Source: Vanessa cardui
Taxonomy: Eukaryota > Arthropoda > Insecta > Lepidoptera > Nymphalidae
Length of the DNA stretch: 64,000 bases
Assembly (NCBI RefSeq): GCF_905220365.1
Contig: NC_061140.1
Location: 12,774,501-12,838,500 of the forward strand
Direction: 5' to 3'
The notes beneath the pieces were generated by a model. It saw nothing but the letters and a program-made list of their open reading frames with translations, was not told the DNA's origin and ran no database searches. Below, piece by piece: positions 41,946 to 55,395 of this stretch; position 1 is the stretch's first letter; each line of letters begins with the position of its first letter. A program made the translations under genes and the position numbers.

Positions 41946-44597
41946 AAAACCATCAAGTATTTTAATTTTCATATATAAATTTAAAACCTACAATTTTTAT
42001 CAACAACATTCACGATAAAGATGTCATTTCGTTATTATTTTAGTTATTCTAATTGAATGTTTATTGGCAGAGTTGTTATTATTGTTTCTCGGCGTTAATT
42101 ACAAACTTGGCACGCACACTTGGCGATATCTGGCAGTGTTGGTAAACAAGACGTGTTTTAAATACATTTCGACGATGCTCTTGAAAAAACTATGATAATA
42201 AGAAAAATATTTATAACTTCCATTCATCGGATTTATTTATGAGGCATTTTAGAGATATTAAATGTATAAATAATATACATAATTAGATATACGTTTTATT
42301 AAGTGACAAAATCTTGCAGTTTTGTAATTTATATAATGCATAGTTCTGTTTCGTTATATAGAATATATTTATTGCATCGGTTCCTTTTATATATTAAGAT
42401 TTATACTAAATTGCAATGAATATTTATTAAAAATATAATGTTATGTAAAAGAAATGAAAGTTCGCAATAGAGCAATTTGTTAAATTACGCTATTACATAC
42501 ATTTGGGTACTAATTCCGATTTCGACATCCGATCCTCATTAACGTGTGGAATTTGCATAGAGGGTTATTCATTAGAAATTAAAATTTTAATTGTTATTCG
42601 AATGTAGATTAATTTTATGTAAAATGTAACTATTTATAAAACAAATCAATTCTTAAAAAAAAAAACGTAAGTACACAGTATATAAGTAAATAATCTGTAT
42701 CGAGTCCGTGACTCACGACGACGGAAGGACAGAACGCGTTTAAGTACGATGACCACGGGTCACTGGCTCTAAAACCAAATTTAATTGTTTAAAATAAAAC
42801 GTAGTTAAATAATATGGCATTTCCATAACATTGCGTGATGCAAATGCAATCTGAGTCACACATTGTACAAGACTTACAATTTGTTCAGGCAAGCAGACAG
42901 CGCGAGAATCATAAAGATAAAACATTGATCGGTTCATACCCAATAATATTAAACGTATTAGTTTATTGGCTTCGTTGGTCTTGTGGCTCGCTATAGTCTC
43001 ATGAATCGATTCGATGCTCTTTGAAATCCTGCATGTTACGTAGTTTATCGTCGTCTGTCTGTCGTGATTGCGACTTGAGGGCTAAGTTTATCAGGATTTT
43101 TATTATTCCAGCTGGAAAATAATAGGTTTGCAGATTATACTCAAAGAGCACGTAATGAAGTTGGGACTAGGTCTAATTTCCTTCTAGTTGTATCGATTAC
43201 CAATCTGACCGTTTTTACATTTGATTTAAAATAAAGTCGATAAAAAGACATAAGTACAGACCACACAGCGAATGTCAAGGGTGGCCCTTGTGTCACGACG
43301 GTCTGGGCGCGTGCCAAGTCACCAACTTGGCCGGGAAACGTCTTGAGCCCATTCACATGTTCATGTATAACATCATTTTTGCATACATGCATATAACACA
43401 TTTGTGTGAAGACTTTTCTATATAACTATTCTAAGAACCAGAATACATCAACTGAATTTAATGAAATAAAAGTTGATATGTTTAATTAAAGACTGAACAC
43501 TGCATTCGTCGTATTTCTATTACCTTCAACAGAGTCACTAATGCATCCTTATTTTTGCGAGTATTTCTATAGCTACGATTGAATAACTGTTTTTTCCACG
43601 GTAAAATTGTGTTATTTATTTTACCTTCATTCACGATAACAGTTATTCATCATGCAATCGTTATGATTTCAATTATTGCCTATAACATGATAATACGCTT
43701 AATCAATTATATTTCAAAAGAAATTTATGAGTACTATGACATCTCTCTCTGATAGCCTGTAAACTCTCGATAAGTCATCCTCTGTCTCCCGAAGCTCTTT
43801 GAAGTCCTGTCCGTTAAGCACTACCGTCACGTGTCATCGTAACGTGCTTGGAGCTTCCTACTTTTAATTTAATAAGGTTTCGAAAGTAATAGAAATTTTC
43901 CATTCCTTTTACTTTTAACTCCTGACTTGTTGGGAGTTGGTACACATCGAAGCCTGTGAAGTAAAAAACTCCGAGAGCGCCTTACACAACCTTCCTTAGA
44001 TTACCGAGGTTATAACGTAAAGGTATAGCTAATTACAAATAGATATAATTACGACTGGTATTACTAACAGGTATTTTCCGAGTGCATGAGTTTGAGCACG
44101 TGAGAGCAATCACGAAGAGCACGTGTTTCTTTATAAATACATTCGCGCTTGACAAGGCGACGTCCGATTATGTGTTTTTATTATAATTCAATAAAATTAT
44201 GTTTCTTAAATGGATCGTGCGATTATGATTCGTGAATAAAAAGTTTTTTACTTGTTGTGATATTGATATTTATAATGTCCATGCATTATATGCTGGGCCA
44301 ATAAAAACAGCAGTTAAGTTCAGTATTAGGAATCGTTTAAAATATTTTACAGAAATGTTTATTGTGTATGTATGTTATGTTATGTATATGACTGTCAACT
44401 GCCCACAATTTCTATACCTATATATAATATTTCAGTAATAATTCTACGTTCTTTCTTCGTTAGAATTGCAAGCATCTACATATTGAAAATGAATATAATA
44501 ACGATAATAAACCATCTGTAACGGTAATGTGCGTATTTTAATCTCACACCAGCAATGGTATTGTTAAAAACGATATCAACAAATTCGTGGTCAATTT
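41946..44597. other. Intronic DNA without recognised features
   Basis: AT-rich. Small frames (for example 43141-43401 minus) show no family resemblance. No RNA gene or repeat identified. Confidence 0.4.
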
Positions 44598-44730
44598 GAA
44601 ACCGAGAAGGCAAAACATAAATATTTATCAAAGATTGCGGGTTCCGGCCTCAAGCACTGACCATGCTTAATTTGTAATTGAAATTCATCTCGCCGTGAAG
44701 TGAAGGAAAACATCGTGAGAAAAATGCATA
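44598..44730 (+). mobile_element. Degraded SINE fragment (family 1)
   Basis: It keeps GATTGCGGGTTCCGGCCTCA (box B region), ATTGAAATTCATCTCG and GTGAAGGAAAACATCGTGAG. The head is unrecognisable and the 3' half missing. Confidence 0.6.
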
Positions 44731-47466
44731 TATGATAAATATCCTTCTTGCTTACTTACTCTACAACGTCTATCGCACGTTTTATATAGTAGTTTATCAG
44801 ATCTGGCCACGCGTTAATGTCGGACTTTGAATATATAATAATATGTAATACTGAAAATGTTCTCTGAAATACACAATTTTATGACAAAATATTCAAAGAT
44901 TTTTACTATATGATCAATCAAAAAAACAACATAATTATTATTATTAAATAGTATAAAACAAAATCTTTATAATTACGCAATGGATTTTGAATTTTTTGAA
45001 TAGCTCGAATGATTTGAGTGAAAGGTTTTTGTATTAATAGATACACAATATTGTAAAGAAACTGTCAATTTTAAAAGTTCAAATGTGACGTCGTAAATAC
45101 ACAAATTCTGTAGTATATTTAGTATCAGCATTGAACCCGTGCGAAGTGCATGGACGGGTCTGTTATTTATATATTTAAAGGTTTTTGATATTGTTTTAGT
45201 GATCCGTTTTAAGCCGGTGTGTGAGTAAACAACACGTGTCACGTGTCGCGTATTATCAGCCTGGGCACTTACGTCCTTTGTCATAAATGTCACAGTAATT
45301 CGTTCGCTATGATTTTATCAGCACGTTCTCGCTCCGTCGCGGTACGCCGCGGCAGTCTCGTGTTGTGTCATTCAATCGGTATGAAGATAACACTTGTTTA
45401 GTGTTTGGAAATGTCATGTTGAAATATAAACAAATAAAAAATTACACATTAAACCCTTAACAGACACGGAAATGTTATGTTCCGGGTACAAAAATATGAT
45501 ATTACCAAGACGCGAATCATAATCGAAGTTTATTGTATTTTAATGTGTGTTTTATGTTTAAGAATATATAATAAATCTTTTGAGAAAATAAATGTCTCTA
45601 AACGGAATAAATTGCGTCATAGAATAGTTACCATGGAATCAATACTGAGAAAAAAATCGTTTTGATGCAAAGCAAACTCTGTCTAATTAGAACAATGTAA
45701 CGAATTAGATGAAATCTGTTATTATCTCCAAGAAATTAAGATGGCTACTTTTATATGAAACCATGGACACCAATTAGTTGCACAAAGTAATATTAGAGCC
45801 TGAGAGAGTAGGCACATATGCTTTTTAGCTTCTCATCTCTTGTTTAAAATGAGCAGCTTTGCTCACAAGGTCACACTGCCGTACAATATCTGCTATGTTA
45901 AAAAGTACTTTTCTAAATAATAACTTATTTTAACTGTATTTGTTACGGCTCTAACATATGGTGGTAACGGTCTACATAGTGGAGAACGGTAAGGTCGAAT
46001 ACAAAGTTTGAGTCCGGAAGCGACCCTGAACATTACTAACGGATAGAATTAAATTTATGATAAAACATTTTTGCTTGTTTGGTTTAATTAAGGTCATTCA
46101 AAACTATATCCGACTACGGAATTAGTTATCAAATGATTAATTACTTTAATCATATTTCGCGTTCCTTGCCTTATTCCAATTTATAATCTGTAAAGATAAT
46201 TACCGTAGTCCGTATGTTTACGTTCTATGTTAGTTAGGTTACAAAAGAGGCGACATTCCTCAGAAGTAACGCATAACGTTGCTGCATTGTACCTAATTAC
46301 GAGAGTTTTTGATAACAAGTACAAAGTGTTTGCTATTAATTTTGGTATTATTTGATAATATCGTCGAAACATCTGATAGCTTTGTGTTTTGATTTATTTG
46401 TCTGCGAGCTAAATGACATTACGTGATATGATAACGGACGAAAACATATTTGGCACAGATATGCTAATGCGTCTCAATATTTCGCGATACCTACACACCT
46501 GACGTCGTCATCACCTTCATCATTTTACTGAAAGCTGAAATATTCTCTACAAAATAAATTACCAAGTGTACTTTATCAAGTCAGGTGTTGATGAGATCAG
46601 GTGTTCTTTAAATAAAGAAGCGATCATCTAAGGATGTTCGGAGTTTGTGATACAAGGAAGATAATAATTATTGAGATAACTTAGGTATTATTTTTTTCTA
46701 TTCCTATTTAACTCTCCCCGTAAACTTATCACTTGCGTTAGGAGTGGATACGATATACCATGGGGTCAGGATCACCTCGGGAACTTTACATTTCTGCTAA
46801 TACGCTGATGACACTTCAAATACTTCTAATTAATTAAAATCAATAAATAATTTTGTTCATTATTACAATAATATATAGCAACGCAGTATATAGTACTAGC
46901 TACCCGACCCGGCTTCACACACAGACACTAACTTAAAATAATAAAATGTTGCTTTTTTTCCGGCTAAGAAAATCGAAACTTTCAGCTTTTCTCTACTATA
47001 ATACGCTTGTAAATCTGGGCGCGGACGTAGTCGACGCATGCCTCCTTAGCCTGATTTCCAAGCTTCATTTAGAAGGTAATATAGGTGAAGTGGCTGTCGT
47101 AAAAAAGACCGTCATTTACGTTTCCCGAGGTTCTCATTATTATCAATACTTGGCATTAAATCTCAGAACCATTTTATATGTTATGAGGTTTATTACCTAG
47201 CGAAATATAAAACATGGAGCCATGAAGTTTTTTTACGAGGTTCTTCTCTTAGACATTATAGTTCACAAGTATGTGCACTTTCATTCGTCATTCTAGTTTT
47301 AGTTCAAAAGCCCATTGTAGTCAAGAGTCATAACAGGGATGATTTCAAGCACACAGCGTTAAATACTCTAATAGCTTTCTTTAATTTTTCCCACGCATCG
47401 TAATATATCTTGTCTTGAAAGTTAACAAAAAACAGCTGAATAAAGATATAAACATTTATATATGCG
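44731..47466. other. Intronic DNA, mostly featureless
   Basis: A 106-codon minus-strand frame (45293-44973) has no recognisable family and is probably chance or repeat-derived. A short GC-richer islet lies at about 45320-45360, and a CTAGCTACCCGACCCGGCTT repeat motif at about 46898-46917. Nothing else stands out. Confidence 0.35.
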
Positions 47467-48035
47467 TGGTTGAGCTACGGGGTCATATTGTGGGGAAACA
47501 GTACTGATGCAAAAGATTTATTTGTATTACAGAAAAAATGTATTAGAATTTTAGCTAAAATTACCTCAAAAGAAAGCTGCAAACCGCATTTGAAAACATT
47601 AAAAATATTAACCTTACCCTGTATTTACATATTAGAAATTTACAAATTCGTTAAAAACAATAAAAAAAATGTTCAACCAAATATCTGAAAACCCGAGGCG
47701 CTTTGAATCACGATATAAATATAATTTTGAAATTACAACATCAAAACTGAAACTTCACCAATCGGGCACACATGCTATGTGCATAAAAATTTTCAATAAA
47801 TTGCCGGACGTATTTAAGCAAAATATAAATGAACCAAGCTACCCAAATAAGTTAAAAGAAATTCTTAAAAAAAAATGCTATTACACCCTCGAGGAATATC
47901 TGACAGATAAAATTGTGATATAACGTCCGTCTCTCTAACATTTGCTACGCCCTAGCAGGGTTTATTTCATGTAAACTAAAGTTTAATTGTATGTGTGAGC
48001 ATGAAACCGCAAATAAATAAATAAATAAATAAATA
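47467..48035 (+). pseudogene. 5'-truncated LINE (Jockey-group), reverse transcriptase C-terminus, frameshifted
   Basis: It starts in frame with WLSYGVILWGNSTD, the conserved motif near the end of LINE reverse transcriptases, and ends in NEPSYPNKLKEILKKKCYYT and a stop near 47923. Two overlapping frames (47470-47688 and 47669-47923) must be joined by a shift at an A-run at about 47661-47668. A 3' UTR and an (AAAT)n tail (48011-48035) follow. Confidence 0.75.
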
Positions 48036-49109
48036 TTTTTAGTCTGGAACTAGTTAACTCTTTCTTAGTTATAAGTTGATCTAACGTAGTTATCTAACAC
48101 AATGAGTCTGTGTCCGCATTAGCAGCTAAGAGGAATCTCTTGTTCTTTTTGGCACTAACGACCTTTAATGTATTAACTTTCTTACCGGTCTTGCCAGCGG
48201 TGTTACGTGGCTGACATCCAATAGAGAGACAGGTCATCTATAACTCTAATACTTCAAAACTTACTTTAAGATATTGAACTTCTATTTATGATACCTACTT
48301 AGGTATATGTGTAAGGTATATTGAATGTTTTTTTGAAACCACTGTAAATATTTACGTAATATATAGAGGTACAGTTAATTATTTCAAAAAGAACACGCAG
48401 TCGATATTTGATATTCCAGAGAACACTCTGATAAGACAAAACAAACCCCGTGGGTAGCTTAAAAATGGGGTCAACCCACTCGACGCCCTCGCAGATACAA
48501 TATTCTTAGAATATAAAATAATTTCTTATTTCAATTATAAAGTACTCCTTCGAATGTTGTGCTATTTCAAGACCTTAATTAGTTAGTAATAGATGTTTCA
48601 ACTCTGGTAGCAGGAGATTTTATGAAAATCTTGCTTACAATGAAATTATTTCCAAATTGGAAAGTTACAAACAATACTACTTTCTACAGTCGGCAATCGG
48701 AATATTATATAAATATAGCAACATTTATTTTAAGGCTTTTCGATTTTGTATGATTATTTTTTAACAGCGAAGTTAATAAACATTACCTAGGTTTCATACT
48801 TTCGTGCTGAGTAACTAGCGTTTATTACTTCACAAACAATAGGTCTTTAGACTTGAACCCTGTTCACCTGATTACTCGTGAGCCTCGCGTACTTTTGAAT
48901 TAAATTAAGCATAGTACTTCCAATGCACAAATGTACTATAAAAAGCAACAAGTAGATCGTAACTGGCATCCTTCGCAAAGAGCTTAATAAACACAATATA
49001 ACTAATGAAATATTATAAATATTATCTATCATCTCTCATCAGTTGATTTTGTTGCTTCTTCCCGGATTTGAAAGAGTTATTGTCAATTAATCGATGTTGA
49101 ATGTTTGAA
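48036..49109. other. Intronic DNA without recognised features
   Basis: AT-rich; nothing identified. Confidence 0.35.
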
Positions 49110-49178
49110 TTTTTTTTTTATAGTTGACTTTATGTTTGATTTTATAAATAAAACATAAAGTCAACTATAAAAAAAAAA
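49110..49178. repeat. Perfect hairpin: 28-bp arms, 13-nt loop
   Basis: Arms 49110-49137 and 49151-49178 are exact complements, with core TATAGTTGACTTTATGTTT and ten terminal T/A. The loop is GATTTTATAAATA. Confidence 0.9.
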
Positions 49179-49628
49179 CATTTATATTATATTGACTCAA
49201 CAAGTCAAGTCAAATATTCAAATGGTGTTCAAAAAAACAATTGTTAGTTTAAAATTATTTAAAACGAATATATAATCGCGTATATAAAGTAGGTCACAAA
49301 TATCAAGGATTCTTGGAAGTCATATTTTGTGACCTCAGCGGGGCCGTGATAACGATCACGGTGGAGTGTTCGGAACGAAGAAACGTCGAGATTTTATAAA
49401 TAAACAACATACGGTTATATGTCTTATATTTTCGTTTTGCCTTTAAATACTACTAGTTACTTTAGTAACTCTGCATATATAATGATAACGAGAATTACAA
49501 ATTGATACTGTCTTAATGACTTAAGACGACGTTAAAAATTGTCTCTAATGTTGAAATAAAATGTTTTTATTATATACATAAGAATGAACCCCTTTTTTCT
49601 TAGTTACGTTATAACTTGAGAAATTATA

Positions 49629-49710
49629 TTAAGTGAAACTAACACCGTATCGGAAGGTAGATTCTACCGAGAAGAACCGGCAAGGAACTCAGTAGTTACT
49701 CTTTTTATTT
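49629..49710 (+). repeat. Interspersed repeat 3' end fragment (TAGATTCTACCGAGAAGAACCGG family)
   Basis: It contains CGGAAGGTAGATTCTACCGA and AACTCAGTAGTTACTC, overlapping in motif with 19453-19577. Confidence 0.55.
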
Positions 49711-51426
49711 TACTCCATCTCCAAAAAAGGTGAGTAAACCAGTAATATAATCATAGCTTCTAACTGGTAAACTAGCATTATATGGTTTATATAGAGCACC
49801 AATGGCTATGAACAGTGGTGGTCACTTAGCCGGACTCATTATTACTTCCGCCTACCTACTTGGTCAAACATATATATAGGAAAAGTTCCCTACTCTTATA
49901 TCCTACCTCACCATAAAACCCCTTTAACATCGGTATTACATTATTTCAACTACAACTAGTAATTTGAACTAGAATGAACTATAAACGGTTATGTAAGAGC
50001 ACTATTTATAGCAGCTCCGCCGTTATGTCGCATTTACGATATAAACACACATCACCCACACGTGAAGGTACATAATATTGCTCTCGTGAGATAACACATG
50101 AAATCTTTAGCATTATATAATTATATTTAGAAAACATACGCGGCGAATACATTATGCGCAACGTTTGTCTGAGTTGAAGCTTTGAACGGTTATTGTTGGC
50201 ACTTGCGTTCGTACCGGCGTAGTTCGGTAACGCGAGTTTTAGCAACTAATGTTTACGTATTTGAATAAAATATTATTAATTTATTTCAAATAACATATTT
50301 AAAACTAAAATCAATCAATTATGAAACTGTTCCTACTATCGAGCGATAGTAGCTCACTGCTATAATTTGTCTGTATTGATGTTTGTTATTTAGTAACGCA
50401 GTTGTAGATATGATATCCATTACACACGCTCACTCAAAACTCATCGCTGAAACATTATGTCACAATATCATAAATCATAATAATCATAATCTTTGGTTTA
50501 AATGGGCGGTTCTCGCACGAATCCCCTACTTCATTTAATTATTTCATTATGTAATGTAGAAATATATAAAAAACACCAACATAAACACACTGGAAACGAT
50601 TACATTCAATCGAGATTTCTAATCATTAAACTTTCTTTTCTAATAGTTGTTATTTCTCTCGCGAGTCATATTTGGTAATAGCCAGACGAGAAATAGATAC
50701 CTCTTTTTTGCTTCACTTTTAGCTTCACTTTTATGTTTCTTAGATTTGGTTTTTTATATGTTTACTACTACTACTGTGTCTTTTAGACTATCTGAACGGA
50801 GAATGAGAAACAAATTGTGGCAAACAGTATACAAGTACTTTTGAAAAGTAGTATGAATTTCGATGAGGGTTAAGCGTGGCTGTCACAAACATCGAAATAA
50901 TCAAGTTGGTCCGTTTTTTTTTCAGTTCTAGAAAGGGTAGCACTATCAAAATAGTGCGACTCTGTCTAGATATATATAAATAATAAAAGCTTGAAAGTAC
51001 ATACTTCTGATATTGTTTTTTATATTAGAATATGAATTTGGTAGCAATTAACCTGACCTGATGATAGACGCAGGAAACCATTGTTAATCTGTTCAATAAC
51101 TATTAAATATCTTGAGTTTGTTCTATTTCATTTATTGTAATAAGGTCTCAATCTGTGTTTATTTATAATTCTATTATGCATTATATTTGATTTTTTTTTC
51201 GTAAAATTAATTGAAATATGTCCCATGTTCCATCCTGACTACTTGGGCTAATGTTGTCCCCACTACTAACACAAGCTTTAAGCATTTTATTCGGGGCAAA
51301 TAGAAAAATTAGTGATTCCTTACAAAGGGGCATATCTAGTGACCTTATTAAAAAAAGCTGAATTTATTTAATTAAAAATTTAACACAACGTAGTAAATTT
51401 AAATACATCAAATCGACAAGCATCAC
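49711..51426. other. Intronic DNA without recognised features
   Basis: AT-rich; small frames only, none with recognisable homology. Confidence 0.35.
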
Positions 51427-51480
51427 CTCGTAATAGGCGGAGAAGGAAAACATCGTAAAGAACCTTGCATGAGTCGAACG
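51427..51480 (+). mobile_element. Short SINE body fragment (family 1)
   Basis: CCTCGTAATAGGCGGAGAAG, then GAAAACATCGTAAAGAACCT and TGCATGAGTCGAAC, matching the central body only. Confidence 0.55.
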
Positions 51481-52879
51481 AGTCTGCAAGATATTAAATC
51501 CATCATCAAGGCGTTAAATTTACACCGCACAGAATACTTTTACTTCGCGTAGAAAAGTTATACAAATGTGTTTATTGATTTATCATTTCACGCAACAACG
51601 GATCTACGTAACTGTTTACATACAGAATGTTTACGCGCATATTATGACACGAGCTTTCAATCCCGGAAGCAAAGAAGGCGATAGGTATAAATTGTCTTGT
51701 AATTTTTAGCGATGTGTGCAGTCCACTGGTAGAACATAGTCTAATACTAAAATGTTAATTTTATCGCCCAAGACAGACCAGTTTACGTTTCACTTTCGCT
51801 GCTCGAGTGTCCGTTTTTGAAAGTTTATTTCATTTCCCTTTGAATTTTTATGTTTTAATTTTTATACACATTGGATATCGGTACAGCAAAACTACATCGT
51901 AATCGATACTCTAGGTAGTCGATGGGTGATATATCATAACAGCGGGATTAGGAATATCAATATTAATATTCGATATGAATATTTTCATCGCTCATACTAC
52001 TGAGAGTATCGCTTGAAGTTCCATAGTAATTCTATTTCACTATTTTAATGGTATATAATCTAGCAAATAATTCATCATCAATCATTGCCATACTAGGTAG
52101 GTAGTTACAGCATATGTTTTCTGGATTTCTTAAATGTGATTAGAAGAGAATCTTGTAGCATTAAGACCCCGGCCATACATGCAATATAAATTTTGCACTT
52201 TACAATAATTTTTTTGCCAAAATTTTACACATTTTACTCGTTTCAAGTGAAACCAAAATTTGCTATATTTATGTACAAATACAGGACTGTAGCGTGAAGT
52301 GTGATGTTATCTTAACACGGAGAAAAACTAACAAGAAACTCAGTGGTTACTCTCTTCTAACAATTAAATAAACATGTTAATTAAATTCAATCAATAATAA
52401 CCGATACCTAAAGGTCGCGAGCAAAACACGTCAAGTTGGTTGAAACAGCTACTGACGGCCTCGTTATTATTTACTCGCAACAGTATACCATATTATATAT
52501 TTGTGGTAATCTAATATCTGTTTACTTGTTTCTGTAGAATCGGTTTTTGATAAAATCATTAAACATGTTTTAACGTCTTGCCAGTGAATCAATAAAAAAT
52601 CAACTTTAGTTGAATTCATTTATTACTACGTAATATTTACTATAGAATTAAAACTAGCGGCTCTTTCTATTGTGACTTAGAAAACACGTCAAGTCATCGC
52701 ATTACATTACTATATGTCAGCTATTTTATTTGGCTTAATATGTAACTTTGACAAGCAGGTCAGTCACCTCCTGTTGCACCCCCGGCGTGGCCGATAAGAA
52801 TTCTGAACACTAGTCAGCCAGTCAGGTATAGCGAGCGATTGGCGCGATGTAGTAGCTTCTCTTAATTGTTAAATGACGA
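51481..52879. other. Intronic DNA without recognised features
   Basis: AT-rich. A remnant reading AACAAGAAACTCAGTGGTTA at about 52329-52348 is related to the 49629 repeat. Otherwise nothing. Confidence 0.35.
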
Positions 52880-52928
52880 GTCAAAAGTGCTTGTCACTGC
52901 CACTTGAATAAAGTTTATTTTGATTTTG
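52880..52928 (-). repeat. Interspersed repeat fragment (same family as 19453-19577)
   Basis: On the minus strand: CAAAATCAAAATAAACTTTA then TTCAAGTGGCAGTGACAAGC and ACTTTTGACT. Confidence 0.5.
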
Positions 52929-52993
52929 CTGATGCTACGGACGCTTCTCAGATTAGCAGACTGGAATATGTATCTATCTATCTCGGTCATCAA

Positions 52994-53166
52994 GAGCCGA
53001 GATGGCCCAGTGGTTAGAACGCGTGCATCTTAACCGATGATTGCGGGTTCAAACCCAGGCAAGCACCGCTGATTCATGTGCTTAATTTGTCTTTATAATT
53101 CATCTCGTGCTCAGCTCGAGAGGAGGCCTTTAGCCCAGCAATGGGAATTTACAGGCTGTTGTTGTT
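52994..53166 (+). mobile_element. Young SINE copy (family 1) with target-site duplication and internal deletion
   Basis: Complete tRNA-like head: GAGCCGAGATGGCCCAGTGG (box A) and TGCGGGTTCAAACCCAGGCA (box B). The body runs to CATCTCGTGCTCAGC, then jumps to CGAGAGGAGGCCTTTAGCCC and ends CAGGCTGTTGTTGTT. The 11-bp target duplication TCTCGGTCATC flanks it at 52981-52991 and 53168-53178. Confidence 0.93.
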
Positions 53167-53178
53167 CTCTCGGTCATC

Positions 53179-53939
53179 GCGCGGCCTTTTAAACAGACCA
53201 AAGAACAATCAGAATGGCCTTGCGCTGACATAAGAGCCGATAATCAGATGCAAGCGAAATCACTTTCTCCACACTCAGGCTAGCTTTCCGACATTGACGG
53301 TCGTGCACCGTGAGAATTAATCATTCATTCATTCAAAGCGTGATCGAGCTGCAGCACTTTAAGCTTTTTGGAAAATTTGCGAAACATTACTGATTAGCCA
53401 GTAACTGTTACTAGTGATTATTTTATGGTTCTGAATAGGTAAATCTCTAATAGTTAGGAAAATTAAATCGTGAGGGTTATTGGAAGCACCAGTCATGTTT
53501 GAAATAAAATATGTTTACAACTACCATGGGATAAAAAGTCGCTCTCAATATTTATGGGGGCCAGCATCAATGTCAAAGGATCGTCTTGTAAAGGGAACTA
53601 AAAGGCTGGAGCAGCTACATTTGTGCACCAACCGTTCACAGCGAGAATTTTAATACATCTCAACTACATTAGATGTACGATGTATAGCAGAGGTTACTAT
53701 GGAAAATTGTTTTAAAAGTAGGACTTTGTCACGTTAATTTCGAGCTCGAGGCGACTGCTTAAACCAACATATGTACATAAACGAAACAAAGAAGGTCAAA
53801 GTTGATATACTTCTGAAAGGTTACATTTATTATTAGAAGCCTTTCGGAACAAAATTATGTATTTAACCGTTAGCTTGACTCGCTTACGTCATTATTATCC
53901 AACATCTTACACGTTGGAAAGTAAAAAATATATGACTAG
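53179..53939. other. Intronic DNA without recognised features
   Basis: Mixed composition; nothing identified. Confidence 0.35.
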
Positions 53940-54665
53940 TAATCGGAAGTGGCTTCGGTCGCTTTTGAGGGTGTTTGTCTTCATATGTCAGGCAAGAAAG
54001 AAGCCTATGCCCTTTCTTGGAGTACAAGTTTTCATCATAACAAATTTAATAAAATTCGGTAAAGCGGTTTGGTCATGAAAAATTAACAGTTTTGAGTTAC
54101 TTTTATATTTATAATATTAATATAGATTACGTTTTGGGCGCGACACGTCTGTATAATCTAACTAGCGGTCACCCGCGGCTTCGCCCGCGTAGATAACGTT
54201 CATAATCAGTCTTCTAATATCCCTACTGCTGAGGCACGGTCACATTTGAAGAATTACTGCAACCGGCGCTTGGATCTATTGTGATAAACCTCAAATTCGT
54301 GATCACAACACCTCAGCCAGACCAACATCAGCCACGAATCTGATGAGGTTCTTAGGGTCGGAGGCCATTATGCCCTCTAAGGACCGGAGTTAGAACATTT
54401 TATAGTTCTATCTTTTATAGTTTAGGCATCATACGCAAAAAATCAACTTTTTTGGTAGATTTTTTCCTTTTTTGTCCGAAAAACCCAAAATATCTTACGG
54501 AACCCTATTTTTTTTCAAAATTAAATTTAGCCTATGTTATGCGGGATTAATTTAGCTTTCGAATGGTGAAAGAATTTTTAAAATCGGTCCAGTAGTTTTT
54601 GAGCCTATTCATTACAACCAAACAAACAAAGTTTTCCTCTTTATAATATGTATTAGTATAGAAAA
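53940..54665 (+). repeat. Interspersed LINE-like repeat remnants
   Basis: Two adjacent pieces. The first (53940-54085) contains GGCAAGAAAGAAGCCTATGC and CTTTCTTGGAGTACAAG, related to 59845-60025. The second (about 54155-54665) contains AGCGGTCACCCGCGGCTTCG, GGTGAAAGAATTTTTAAAAT then CGGTCCAGTAGTTTTTGAGC, and CAAACAAACAAAGTTTTCCT. These strings are frequent in lepidopteran genomes, probably LINE 3' ends. No coding part found. Confidence 0.5.
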
Positions 54666-55247
54666 CGCGTGACAATATTTGTTTGTGCACAACGAATAGA
54701 TTGGCCGAAGTTGAAACCGAGCGGGTGCAACGGAAACGCCTCTCGCCCCTCCTCCGATTGAAATTCAATCAATATTCAATTCTGTATGCGCCCGTACTAT
54801 GTGCGTTACGAACCCAAGATGTCCTCTAAATATCACATTACGTTTCATAATTTAATTGTACATTTGAACTTGTTTATTCAAATCGTCGACTTGTATATAG
54901 TACTTTGTTTTTATGTACATATATTTATATAAATAATGGAATACATTAAAATACTTTAAACAGTGTAGGCATATGTTACATTTTAATACACACAATACGC
55001 CCTCAACAAACCGGAGCGGCCTACTTATCATAAACTAGTGTAGGAATTGTTCCGATTAATCCAGTCTACTGAATTCAGCAAATTTCACCTTCGGACATCT
55101 CGTGAAAATTCAAAGTTTCACCCCCACCACGCCTTGATGTCCGAAAATCCTCAACAGCGCGATTTAAGACATTTTCTGCCTCGTATGTACAACCACTTTG
55201 TGTAACCGACGGAGGTTTTTCCGAATCGATACGAGTTGGGAACTTTC

Positions 55248-55395
55248 AAGAATAAGAGTAGAGCGTACACTTTTCTTAAAGGGCTGCAACGCACCTGCAA
55301 GCACCAAGGTGTTGCAGATGCCCATGGGCGGTGGTAATCACTTTCCATCAGATGAACGAACCTCTTGCTCGTTTGCCCTCTATAACATTTTTGTA
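55248..55395 (-). repeat. Interspersed repeat (GGCAAACGAGCAAGAGGTTC family)
   Basis: On the minus strand: GGCAAACGAGCAAGAGGTTC, ATCTGATGGAAAGTGATTAC, CACCGCCCATGGGCATCTGC, and GGTGCGTTGCAGCCCTTT. A small minus-strand frame over it is not a gene. Confidence 0.6.

Noticed and set aside
44973..45293. 106-codon minus-strand frame
   Set aside because: No homology recognised and low-complexity AT-rich coding; probably chance or repeat-derived.
46946..47200. 84-codon plus-strand frame
   Set aside because: Follows a repeat motif and has no recognisable domain.
52994..53066. tRNA-like sequence with box A and box B
   Set aside because: tRNA-derived head of a SINE with a target duplication and SINE body; not a genuine tRNA.
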